Source: UBA5704 sp036264355
GTDB taxonomy: Bacteria; Acidobacteriota; Thermoanaerobaculia; Multivoradales; UBA5704
Length of the DNA stretch: 64,000 nt
Direction: 5' to 3'
NCBI GenBank assembly: GCA_036264355.1
Contig: DATARD010000151.1
Coordinates: 7,675-71,674 of the forward strand
In this document: piece by piece, positions 1 through 8,055 of the stretch
Layout: every line of letters starts with the position of its first letter
Position numbering within the stretch: the stretch's first letter is position 1
Made by a program: the position numbers and the translations under genes
Notes under the pieces: generated by a model
Database searches by the model: none
Seen by the model: only the letters and a program-made list of their open reading frames with translations
What the model was told of the DNA's origin: nothing

Positions 1-2
1 AA

Positions 3-1133
3 CACGTGGAGTATCAGCCGACGCTGGTGGAGGACCTCAGCTTCAAGCACCGGGCGGTGCTGGGGCTTCACCTCGACAACGCCAATTCGTACGTCATGTT
101 CGACCCCGAGCTCGGCTGGACCATCCGGCCCAACAGCGACAAGCCGCTCTACAGGTCCAACAGCAAGGGGTTGCGGGCCACCCGGGAGTACGACCTGCAG
201 CCGCCGGCGGACAAGGTGCGCGTCGCCGCGTTCGGCGACTCGTTCACGCACGGCGACGGCGTGCCCACGGGGGGTACTTTCGAAGAGAAGCTCGAGGAGC
301 TCGCCCCCGGGCTCGAGGTGATGAACTTCGGCATCCCCGGCTCGGACCCCGGCCAGGCCCTGATGCGCTACCGGCGTGAGGGCCTCCAGTACCACCCCGC
401 CGTAGTGCTCATCGGCCACATGTCCGAGAACGTCAGCCGCATGGTGAACAGCTTCCGGCCATTCTACTTCGCCATGAGCGGCATCCCGTTCAGCAAGCCC
501 CGCTTCGCCGTCGAGGGGGGCAAGCTGGTGCTCATCCCGAATCCGATCCAGAGCCCGGACGGCTACCGCGAGCTGCTGCGCGATCCCGCGGCCGTCCTCC
601 CCCGGCTCGGCGAGCACGACTATTTCTATCATCGCAACAACCGGCGCAGCCGCTTCGACTTCCTCCCCTCGGTGCGCTTCGCCCGCGTCATCTCCGACCA
701 GTATTTCGATCAGCCGATCATCCTCAACGATCAGTACAACACCCGCTCCGAGGCCTACCAGGTGACCTTCCGGGTGCTCGACCAGTTCTACCGCGAAGCC
801 CTGGAGCACGGCTCGCTGCCGATCATCGTCCTCTTCCCCCAGCGCCGGGAGCTGCGGCTGCGTCACGAGGGCAAGCCGGTGATCTATCAACCTCTGCTCG
901 ACGAGCTGCGCCGCCGGGGCTACCGGGTGATCGACCTCGCCGACGGATTCCAGAAATACGATCCCGACGCCGACATGGCGAAGAAAAACTTCATCCACTA
1001 TCCGAAGGCTGGCAACGAGATGGTGGCGGAATGGCTCCGCGACGTGCTAGTACAGCAGGGCCTCACCACTCCGGAGGGTGTCCGGAAGGCGCTGGCGGCG
1101 ACGAAGGCGCCGCAACTCGACGGCTCATTGTAA
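3..1133 (+). CDS. SGNH/GDSL-family hydrolase (5' partial)
   Basis: Probable esterase/acyl hydrolase of the SGNH superfamily. A GDSFTHGDG block (Ser at about residue 79 counted from the GTG at base 6) carries the nucleophile. NFGIPGSD looks like the block II glycine loop, and a C-terminal IHYPKAGNEM segment supplies the catalytic His near residue 331. The frame is open to the window edge, so the true N-terminus is probably upstream; such proteins often start with a membrane anchor that is not visible here. Substrate unknown; related proteins act on O-acylated sugars or lipids. A good terminator follows directly. Confidence 0.75.
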   Translation, partial: HVEYQPTLVEDLSFKHRAVLGLHLDNANSYVMFDPELGWTIRPNSDKPLYRSNSKGLRATREYDLQPPADKVRVAAFGDSFTHGDGVPTGGTFEEKLEELAPGLEVMNFGIPGSDPGQALMRYRREGLQYHPAVVLIGHMSENVSRMVNSFRPFYFAMSGIPFSKPRFAVEGGKLVLIPNPIQSPDGYRELLRDPAAVLPRLGEHDYFYHRNNRRSRFDFLPSVRFARVISDQYFDQPIILNDQYNTRSEAYQVTFRVLDQFYREALEHGSLPIIVLFPQRRELRLRHEGKPVIYQPLLDELRRRGYRVIDLADGFQKYDPDADMAKKNFIHYPKAGNEMVAEWLRDVLVQQGLTTPEGVRKALAATKAPQLDGSL

Positions 1134-1141
1134 AAAGGAAA

Positions 1142-1163
1142 AGGCGCTGACGCGCCTGTTTTT
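1142..1163 (+). terminator. Rho-independent terminator after the SGNH gene
   Basis: Six-base-pair stem AGGCGC/GCGCCT with a TGAC loop, followed by GTTTTT. It begins 8 bases after the TAA stop. Confidence 0.8.
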
Positions 1164-1180
1164 CTCTTTGAACGCGCCAA

Positions 1181-1214
1181 GCGGGGGGCCCGGGACCGAG
1201 GTCCGGTACCCCCG
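1181..1214 (-). terminator. Hairpin after the GlsB-like gene
   Basis: Outer stem GCGGGGG/CCCCCGC with an inner CCGGGACC/GGTCCGG stem. It lies just past the stop of the minus-strand 90-aa gene. No clear U tract follows on that strand, so termination is inferred. Confidence 0.45.
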
Positions 1215-1238
1215 CCGGAAATATCCGCAAGAGCCGGA

Positions 1239-1511
1239 TCAGCGCACTGCGCCGCGGCGGAAGAGATTGACGATGGCGAGCAGGATAACGGCCCCGAGCA
1301 GCGAGACCAGAAGGGCCGGCAGGCTGAAGTTGCCCTGGGTGATGGTGCCGGTGCCGAAGAGCGGCGAGAGCAGGAAGCCCGCGAGCAGGGCGCCCACGAT
1401 GCCGACGACGACGTTGAGCAGGATGCCCTGCTGGGCATTCGTCCGCATGACGATGCTGGCGATCCAGCCGATGAGGCCACCGACGATCAGGATGAGAATG
1501 AGGTTAATCAT
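1239..1511 (-). CDS. GlsB/YeaQ/YmgE-family stress membrane protein
   Basis: Ninety-residue protein of three hydrophobic helices with the family hallmarks: an N-terminal GGLIGWIASIVMR segment, a central VVVGIVGALLAGFLL helix, and a C-terminal helix ending in basic residues. The family, formerly called transglycosylase-associated proteins, sits in the inner membrane and is often induced by stress; the molecular function is unknown. Length is normal. The ATG follows an excellent AAAGGAGG SD site, so the start is secure. Single gene between a terminator hairpin and a divergent CPBP protease gene. Confidence 0.85.
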   Translation of the reverse strand: MINLILILIVGGLIGWIASIVMRTNAQQGILLNVVVGIVGALLAGFLLSPLFGTGTITQGNFSLPALLVSLLGAVILLAIVNLFRRGAVR

Positions 1512-1590
1512 GACGATCCTCCTTTAGTTCTAGCCGTTTAAGGTTCCTTCTCTCCCGGCTTTAACTAATAGCAACCCCCGTGCCACTCTC

Positions 1591-2592
1591 ATGGAAGACC
1601 TGAACGCCCCGCCGCCGGAGCCCCCCCGGCCCGTTCCTCCTCCCCCGCGGCTCCACCCGTTGCTGCGGGTGGTCCTCTATCTCGTGGCCTTCCTGGCGCT
1701 CCAGGGGCTGGTGGCCGCCGGGGTCGCCGGCATGGCCTTCCTGCTGGGGACGGACCGGCTCGGACCGGCCGGCTTCCTCCGTTCCAGCGAGGCCATCCTG
1801 CTGATCTTCGCCCTCGGCGCCCTGCCAGTGGCAGGCGTGACACAGCTCTTCGTCCGCTTCCTCGACCGCCGGACGCTGGCGAGCCTCGGCGTCCGCTGGC
1901 CTGGCGGTGGCGGGCGAAAAGCGCTGCGCGAGCTCGTCATCCTCCCCCTCGGAGTCCTGGCTCTGCTGGGGAGCTGGCTCCTCGTACTCCTCGCCCTGCC
2001 GCCCGGCCTCGCGATGGTCCGCTTCCAGGGCCTGAGCCGGGACATGGCGGCCGGTCGCGCCTGGTGGCCGCTGCCGCCAGCCCTGCTCTTCCCCGTCCTC
2101 CTCCTGCTGTTCCTGCTCCAGGGGGGGATCGAGGAACTGGTGGTGCGGGGCTACGTCTACCACGCCCTGCGCGAGCGCTGGCGCCCGGTCTGGGCCGCCC
2201 TGACGTCCTCCATCCTGTTCGCGCTGCTCCACGCCGCCAACCCCGGCGTCAGCGCGGCCGCCCTGGTCAACATCGTCCTCGCCGGCCTCATCCTCTCGGC
2301 CCTGGTGGAGCGCAGCGGCAGCCTCTGGGGCGCGACAGTCGCCCATGGCGTCTGGAATTTCGCCGTCTCCTGCCTGGTGTCGCTGCCGGTGAGCGGCTTC
2401 TCTCTCTTCCATCTCCTGAAAGTCGCGGTCGCCGGCGATGAGCGCGCGACCGGCGGCGGCTTCGGCCCTGAAGGGAGCCTGGCGCTGACCCTCCTCGGCC
2501 TGCCGCTGGCCGCTTTCCTGTGGTGGCGGACGGCGGTCCTTGCACCCAGGCCGGCGAACGCGCATGATTTCCCGGAGGGATCACGAACGTGA
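1591..2592 (+). CDS. CPBP-family intramembrane glutamic protease
   Basis: Membrane protein of 333 residues with a proline-rich cytosolic N-terminus and about eight hydrophobic segments. The CPBP (CAAX protease/bacteriocin-processing) signature is complete: EELVVRG near residue 180, FALLH about 35 residues later, and HGVWN near 251. Members cleave prenylated or other membrane substrates, or process peptides. Its TGA overlaps the GTG of the downstream VWA gene (GTGA), so the two are translationally coupled and probably co-regulated. Substrate unknown. Confidence 0.85.
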   Translation: MEDLNAPPPEPPRPVPPPPRLHPLLRVVLYLVAFLALQGLVAAGVAGMAFLLGTDRLGPAGFLRSSEAILLIFALGALPVAGVTQLFVRFLDRRTLASLGVRWPGGGGRKALRELVILPLGVLALLGSWLLVLLALPPGLAMVRFQGLSRDMAAGRAWWPLPPALLFPVLLLLFLLQGGIEELVVRGYVYHALRERWRPVWAALTSSILFALLHAANPGVSAAALVNIVLAGLILSALVERSGSLWGATVAHGVWNFAVSCLVSLPVSGFSLFHLLKVAVAGDERATGGGFGPEGSLALTLLGLPLAAFLWWRTAVLAPRPANAHDFPEGSRT

Positions 2593-4445
2593 AAGCCTGG
2601 CTCGCCCCGTCTCTGCTTCTCGCCTGCGCCTCGGCGCTCCTCGCTGCCGGGAAGACCCAGCCCACGTCGCTGACCAGCTTCGGCGAGGTGGTGGAGGTCA
2701 ACGTCGTCAACGTCGAAGTCCATGCCACGGACAAGAGTGGCAAGCGGGTGAACGACCTGCGGCAGGGTGATTTCGCGCTGCTGGAGGACGGCAAGCCGGT
2801 GGCGATCACCAACTTCACGCCCGTCCACGGCCCATCGAGCAGTGCGGGCCCAAGCGCCTCGCCGACGGCCGCGGAGGGGGCCGCCCGGACGCCCGCCGAC
2901 GCCTGGAACCTCGTCATCTACGTCGACAACTCGAATCTCCGGCCATCCCACCGGACGCGGGCGCTGCAGCAGCTTCGGGAATTCCTCGCCCACGGCTTGA
3001 GCCCCGGCGATCGGGTGATGCTGGTCACCTCCGACCTCGCGCTCAAGGTCTGGCAGCCTTTCACCTCCGACACGGCGGCCCTCGACGCCGCGCTGCTGGC
3101 GATGGAGAAGGTGGCGGCGCGCGGACCGGAGATCGATCTCGAGCGCAAGAGCGCCTTCGAGCAGATGATGTCGATCCAGGAGGTCTCGCTGTCCGATCCC
3201 ACCGATCCGGTCCCCTGTCCCCTCAGCATTGTGAATCCGGCTCGCGACTTCGCCGGCAATCGGCGGAGCGAGGTTCTGCGGTCGCTCGGCGCCCTTACCG
3301 TCCTGGTCAACTCCCTTTCCGGCGTTCCGGGCCGCAAGGCCGTGCTCCACGTCAGCGACGGTATTCCCGCCGTGCCCGGCGAGGAGCTCTTTCAGTTCCT
3401 GATCGAGCTGTGCGGCGGCGGCACGGCGGGGATCGGCCGGACGACGGCCCCCGCCAAGCCGAGCACCGGCGGCCCGCTCAGCGGCGACAGCATTCTCCCC
3501 GGAAGAGACCCCTCCCTGGACCCGCTGACCGTCTATGACGCCCGGGAGTGGGGTCCCCGCGCCTATCAGGCCGCTTCGCAGGCCTCCCTCGATGCCCAGA
3601 CTTTCAGCGTCGCCAAGAACCTGGCCTCGCTGGTGGCCCACGCCAACGCCCACCAGGTGACTCTCTATACCTTCCAGGCGTCGGGGTTGTCGGGCACCGA
3701 CGCCTCCGACGCCTCGTTCGGACCCGCGGACCGGCTGTTCCAGTTCCCCTCGATCGGCAGCGCCCAGCGGGCGAGCCTCCAGGAATCCCTCCAGACCCTG
3801 GCCGAGGGCACGGGGGGACGGGCGATCCTCAACGCCAACGACCTGCGCCCCGAGATGGCCGGCCTGCGCGAGGACTTCTCCACCGTCTACTCCCTGGGCT
3901 ACACCCCGGCCCACAACGGCGACGGCAAGGAGCACAAGATCGAGGTGCGGGTGAAGCGCCCCGGAATCCGCCTGCGCTATCGCGAGAGCTATCGCGACAA
4001 GCCGGTGCTCGAAAAGGCCGTGGACCGCACCCTGGCGGCCCTCCTCTACGACATGGAGGACAACCCGCTGGGGATCTCGGTCGAGGTGGGCGAGCAGATC
4101 CCGGGTCCATCAGGCACCCTGGCGGTCCCCATCCGTCTCAGGATCCCCCTGCACAAACTGGCGATCTTGAACCGCGACCAGGAGTACGAGGGGAGCCTGC
4201 GGCTGCTGGTGGCGACCCGCAGCGAGGACGGCCGCTCCGCGCCCGTGCGGCAGGTGGCAGTGCCCATCAAGATTCCCCGCAAAGAGGTGCTCAACGCCCT
4301 CGGCCAGTTCTATCTCTATACCCTGACGCTGCAACTGCCACCCGGCACGCACCGGGTGGCGGTGGGAGTGCGCGACGAGATCGCCGCCACCACCTCCTAC
4401 CTGAGCCGCGGTGTGACGGTGGGAGCGGCGGTGAGCGCTCACTGA
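2589..4445 (+). CDS. Secreted VWA-domain protein (acidobacterial type)
   Basis: 618 residues beginning with a signal peptide (MKAWLAPSLLLACASALLAA). An N-terminal beta domain with VEVNVVNVEVHATDKSG and DFALLEDGKPVAITNF is typical of the VWFA-related family expanded in Acidobacteria. The VWA domain starts at LVIYVDNSN (about residue 112), a degenerate MIDAS (metal-binding) motif. The family's usual ending, YSLGYTP with a basic RYR segment, lies near residue 435, followed by about 180 extra residues. GTG start with GGAGG about 10 bases upstream, overlapping the CPBP stop. Probably a periplasmic or exported binding protein; ligand unknown. Confidence 0.85.
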   Translation: MKAWLAPSLLLACASALLAAGKTQPTSLTSFGEVVEVNVVNVEVHATDKSGKRVNDLRQGDFALLEDGKPVAITNFTPVHGPSSSAGPSASPTAAEGAARTPADAWNLVIYVDNSNLRPSHRTRALQQLREFLAHGLSPGDRVMLVTSDLALKVWQPFTSDTAALDAALLAMEKVAARGPEIDLERKSAFEQMMSIQEVSLSDPTDPVPCPLSIVNPARDFAGNRRSEVLRSLGALTVLVNSLSGVPGRKAVLHVSDGIPAVPGEELFQFLIELCGGGTAGIGRTTAPAKPSTGGPLSGDSILPGRDPSLDPLTVYDAREWGPRAYQAASQASLDAQTFSVAKNLASLVAHANAHQVTLYTFQASGLSGTDASDASFGPADRLFQFPSIGSAQRASLQESLQTLAEGTGGRAILNANDLRPEMAGLREDFSTVYSLGYTPAHNGDGKEHKIEVRVKRPGIRLRYRESYRDKPVLEKAVDRTLAALLYDMEDNPLGISVEVGEQIPGPSGTLAVPIRLRIPLHKLAILNRDQEYEGSLRLLVATRSEDGRSAPVRQVAVPIKIPRKEVLNALGQFYLYTLTLQLPPGTHRVAVGVRDEIAATTSYLSRGVTVGAAVSAH

Positions 4446-4452
4446 AAGACCC

Positions 4453-5427
4453 TCACACCATCGACAGCACGATCTTGCCGAACGCGCCGCCGCGCTCCAG
4501 CGTCTGATAGGCCTCGGCCGCGCGTTCCAGGGGAATGACGCGGTCGACCACCGGGCGCAGGCGGCCGTCGCGCAGGCGCGGCAGGGCGAAGGCCGTGAAA
4601 TCGGCCACCAGCCGCGCCTTCTCCTCCCGCGGGCGAGCCCGCAGCACCGAGCCGATGACGTGCAGGCGGCGGCTCAGCACGAGCCCGAAGTCCACCTCCC
4701 CCTTGCGGCCGCCCACCAGGCCCACGACCACCAGCCGGCCGCGGGGCGCCAGCGCCGCCAGATGACCGGCCGTGTCCGGGCCGCCGGCGAATTCGAGCAC
4801 CAGGTCCACCCCCCGGCCGCCCGTGGCCTCGCGGACCTGGCCGGGCAGGTTCGCCCCCTCCAGGCAGACCTCCTCGATCCCCAATCCCCGCAGCAGCTCC
4901 AGCCGCTCGCGGCTGCGGCCGGCGGCGAGCACGCGCGCGCCGAGCTCCCGCGCGAGCTGCACGGCGAAGCTCCCCATGCCCCCCGTGGCCCCGGTCACCA
5001 GCACGGTCTCCCCGGCCTGGAGCCCGCCCTCCACCACCAGGTTGACCCAGGCCGTGAGGGCCGCCTCGGGGAGGGCGCCGCCCTCGACGAAGGAGAGGTT
5101 GTCCGGCAGCGGCATGAGCTGCCCGGTGGGAATGGCGACGCGGGTGGCGTGGCCGCCGCCGCCGAGCAGCGCCATCACCCGCACCCCGGGCTGCCAGGGC
5201 GAGCCCATCTCGCCCTCCAGCACGACGCCCGCGCACTCCAGGCCGGGCACGTCGCTCTCGCCGGGAGGGGGCGGGTAGGCACCGCGAAGCTGATGGAGGT
5301 CGGCGTGATTGATGCCCGCGGCTTCGACGGCGACGAGGACCTCCCCCTGCCCGGGAGACGGGTCGGGGAGGTCGCCTACACGGGGGATGGGATGGCGGGG
5401 ATCGGTGACGGGCAGGATGGCGCGCAT
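4453..5427 (-). CDS. Zinc-free quinone oxidoreductase, MDR superfamily
   Basis: 324-residue NAD(P)H-dependent quinone/enone reductase of the PIG3/QOR type. GroES-like domain first (EVLVAVEAAGINHADLHQLRG), then a Rossmann domain with GATGGMGSFAVQLA. The catalytic zinc ligands of alcohol dehydrogenases are absent, as expected of quinone reductases. I chose the ATG at 5427 (MRAILPV) over an in-frame TTG 21 bases upstream because it matches the family start; no strong SD is visible for either. The 3' end converges on the VWA gene with only 7 bases between. Confidence 0.85.
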   Translation of the reverse strand: MRAILPVTDPRHPIPRVGDLPDPSPGQGEVLVAVEAAGINHADLHQLRGAYPPPPGESDVPGLECAGVVLEGEMGSPWQPGVRVMALLGGGGHATRVAIPTGQLMPLPDNLSFVEGGALPEAALTAWVNLVVEGGLQAGETVLVTGATGGMGSFAVQLARELGARVLAAGRSRERLELLRGLGIEEVCLEGANLPGQVREATGGRGVDLVLEFAGGPDTAGHLAALAPRGRLVVVGLVGGRKGEVDFGLVLSRRLHVIGSVLRARPREEKARLVADFTAFALPRLRDGRLRPVVDRVIPLERAAEAYQTLERGGAFGKIVLSMV

Positions 5428-5446
5428 TGGGGTATTTTGCCTGGCC

Positions 5447-5485
5447 AAAGAATCGGACCGATCCGACGGATCCGTCCGATTCTTT
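5447..5485 (-). terminator. Long hairpin between acyl-CoA dehydrogenase and quinone reductase genes
   Basis: Perfect 12-bp arms AAAGAATCGGAC/GTCCGATTCTTT. After one C-C mismatch, 5 more pairs close on a 3-base loop. It starts 12 bases past the dehydrogenase stop, and its 3' arm ends in TTCTTT on the minus strand. Likely a terminator, but it also lies about 20 bases before the next ATG and could affect translation there. Confidence 0.6.
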
Positions 5486-5496
5486 GTTGGAAAACC

Positions 5497-7419
5497 TCAG
5501 TGCGTGGTGACCGGCCGGGCCTTGGGCACCGGCGCGGGATCGGGCTGGCTGGGCTCGACCGAGACCGGCTTCAGGGCCTCGGCGCGGGCCTGAAGGCCGA
5601 GGGCGCCCTCCTCCAGCCAGGCGTGCTTGCCGTCCAGCACCCGCAGGGCCACCTTGTACTTGCGCACGTCGTCGTTGGCCCACAGCTCATGGAACAAGCG
5701 GACGACCTTGCGCCGCGAATTGCGGCTGAAGAGGTCCGCCAGCTCCACGGCGTTGGCCGCCTCGGGGTGACCCGCCTCGGTCATGGCTTGAGCCCGCGAG
5801 ACGGACGCCGCGATGCAGAACAGCTCGTTGGCGATGTCCACCAGCCGGAAGAGGAAGGCCTGCTTGTTCTGCAGCTTGGCCTGATGGACCAGCATGCCGT
5901 GGAAGATCTGCCGCGACAGCCGCCGCGTGTTGCGCTCCACGAACCGCAGGTGTGTGGCCATCTCTCCGAACTCCTGATAGCGGGGCCACTGCCCCCAGCC
6001 CAGCCAGCGGGTGGGGTACCAGGAACCGTAGAAGGCCGTCATCTTCGGCAGCTCGGCGAGCTTCTCGGCCACGCTCTTCTCGGGATCGATCATGGCGCCG
6101 GCCACCTGGAGGTGCTTGTCCACCGCCTCGCGGGCCATGAAGAGGTGCATGATCTCGGAGGACCCCTCGAAGATCTTGTTGATGCGGTAGTCGCGCATCA
6201 TCCGCTCGACGCCGATCGGCTCCTCGCCGCGGGCCTTGAGAGAGGTCTCGGTCTCGTAGCCCCGGCCGCCGCGGATCTGCATGGTGTTGTCCACGATCTC
6301 CCAGGTGCGGGCCGAGTTCCACTCCTTGCAGGCCGCGGCCTCCAGGCGGATGTCGTAGCCGCCACGGTCGGACATCGCCGTCGCCAGCGAGGCGATCGAC
6401 TCCATGGCGAAGGTCGTGGCCGCCATGTCCGCGATCAGATGGGCCACCGCCTCGTGCTTGCCCACCGGCCGGCCCCACTGCACCCGCTCGCTCGCCCACT
6501 TGCGGCAGATCTCCAGGCAGAGCTTGGCCGTGCCCACCGAGCCGTTGGGGATCGACAGGCGGCCGTCGTTCAGGGTGGTGAGAGCGATCTTCAGCCCCTT
6601 GCCCTCGTCGCCGATGAGGTTCTCGGCCGGCACCCGCACGTTCTTGAAGCTGATGACGGCGTTGGCCAGCGCGCGCAGGCCCATGAAGTGGCAGCGGTGC
6701 TCCACCTTCACGCCGGGCCAGCCCATCTCGACGACGAAGGCGCTGATCTTCTTCGACTTGGGATCGCGGGCCATCACCACCAGCAGCTTGGCGAGGGTGC
6801 CGTTGGTGCACCAGAGCTTCTCGCCGTTGAGGAGGTAGTCCCCCTCCGGCGTCCGCTCGGCGCTGGTCATCAGCCGCGCCGGATCGGAGCCGACCTGCGG
6901 CTCGGTCAGCGCGAAGGCCGAGATGTCGCCCGCGGCGCAGCGCGGCAGGTACTTCTTCTTCAGCGCGTCCGAGCCGAACAGCTTGAGAGGCTGGGGCACG
7001 CCGATCGACTGGTGGGCGGAGAGCAGCGCCGAGAGGTTGCCGTCGATCGAGCCCAGCAGCATCATCACCTTCTGGTACTCGCCGTTGGTGAACCCCAAGC
7101 CGCCATACTTCTTCGGAATCTTCATGCCGAAGGCGCCCAGCTTGCGCAGGCCGTCCACCACGTGCTCCGGGTACTCGCCCGTGGTATCGATCTCCACCGC
7201 GTCCACCTCGTCGCGCAGGAACTCCTTGATGGCGTTGTAGAAGGCGGCGAACTCGGGCCGCTCCTGCTCCGGCAGCGGATACGGATGGACCAGGTCGAGA
7301 CGGAAATTGCCGAGGAACATCTCCCGCAGGAAGCTCGGCTGCTTCCACTCGGTCTCGCGGGAGGCCTCGGCGACCTTCCTCGACTCCGTTTCGCTGATGT
7401 GCTCAAGCTCCTTGGCCAT
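5497..7419 (-). CDS. Acyl-CoA dehydrogenase (long form, about 640 aa)
   Basis: FAD-dependent acyl-CoA dehydrogenase of beta-oxidation. The canonical core shows FALTEPQVGSD (FAD/substrate loop), LNGEKLWCTNG, ERVQWGRPVGKHEAV, QIRGGRGYETE and IFEGSSEI, whose first Glu is the expected catalytic base. A C-terminal extension of roughly 190 residues makes it longer than the usual 380-aa enzymes, resembling the long ACAD9/VLCAD-like class. Start set at the ATG of MAKELEH, preceded by AAAGGGGAAGAG. Stand-alone, with a hairpin after the stop. Confidence 0.9.
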   Translation of the reverse strand: MAKELEHISETESRKVAEASRETEWKQPSFLREMFLGNFRLDLVHPYPLPEQERPEFAAFYNAIKEFLRDEVDAVEIDTTGEYPEHVVDGLRKLGAFGMKIPKKYGGLGFTNGEYQKVMMLLGSIDGNLSALLSAHQSIGVPQPLKLFGSDALKKKYLPRCAAGDISAFALTEPQVGSDPARLMTSAERTPEGDYLLNGEKLWCTNGTLAKLLVVMARDPKSKKISAFVVEMGWPGVKVEHRCHFMGLRALANAVISFKNVRVPAENLIGDEGKGLKIALTTLNDGRLSIPNGSVGTAKLCLEICRKWASERVQWGRPVGKHEAVAHLIADMAATTFAMESIASLATAMSDRGGYDIRLEAAACKEWNSARTWEIVDNTMQIRGGRGYETETSLKARGEEPIGVERMMRDYRINKIFEGSSEIMHLFMAREAVDKHLQVAGAMIDPEKSVAEKLAELPKMTAFYGSWYPTRWLGWGQWPRYQEFGEMATHLRFVERNTRRLSRQIFHGMLVHQAKLQNKQAFLFRLVDIANELFCIAASVSRAQAMTEAGHPEAANAVELADLFSRNSRRKVVRLFHELWANDDVRKYKVALRVLDGKHAWLEEGALGLQARAEALKPVSVEPSQPDPAPVPKARPVTTH

Positions 7420-7672
7420 GTCTCTTCCCCTTTGGATGACAGAGTGGGCCGGCCGTCCCCGGTCAATGCCGCACTGCGACAACAATAGCACGACCGTGCG
7501 CTCCGCGCCAGGGGTTCCGAGTCAAATCATTGCAGGGCGGGTGCCAGAGTAGTGCTACTTTCGCGGCGCTCCGTTCCCAGGGTCCGCTGCGGCGCCCGTT
7601 TTGCCGCGATGCGGCTGAAACTCGCGGCTGGGATTCGCGACGCCGGAGGTGTGGGTAGACTGGGCCCGTATG

Positions 7673-7917
7673 GCCGCTTCGGAGACGACCCGCCGTCTCC
7701 GTGGCCTCCGAAACGAGATCGTATCAGGTCTGGGTCGTCTCTACGAAACCTCGGAGGCGCGGCCAGAGATAGAGGTTACGGAGGGGTTGAAAGATTCCGC
7801 TCGTGATGACTCCGGAATCGCCATCCTCTGCCATCGCGAGACCCGTCCGTAGACATCCCAGACCCGATACGAGACTTTCGGCAGGCCATGGGGACGGCGG
7901 GGCGTCTCCGACGCGGC
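7673..7917. repeat. Fold-back repeat, copy A (about 245 bp)
   Basis: Imperfect terminal inverted repeats of about 70 bp begin GCCGCTTCGGAGACG at the left and end CGTCTCCGACGCGGC at the right, around a non-palindromic core. Copy B (12580-12821) is the same element in inverse orientation, core included. No convincing protein is encoded in the 7420-8055 gap. Resembles a MITE-like element or a large structured RNA. Confidence 0.8.
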
Positions 7918-8055
7918 AATGTCTCTCCGCTTTCACCTTGCCGATCCATTCATATTCTGCTATAAGCCTCCCAGCGACACCCGCTCCGAGAAGCTCCGCC
8001 GGTCAGCGCAGGTGCGCCCGGGTGCGGCGGAGGTGTGTCTGAAAAGGAGATCCAC

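Noticed and set aside
4660..7488. A 942-codon plus-strand open frame opposite the quinone reductase and acyl-CoA dehydrogenase genes
   Set aside because: It is a GC-rich antisense shadow with no family motifs, while the minus-strand genes have full catalytic signatures.
7552..8042. Small ORFs in the 7.5-8.0 kb gap
   Set aside because: They lie within repeat copy A, lack SD sites and have no recognisable product.
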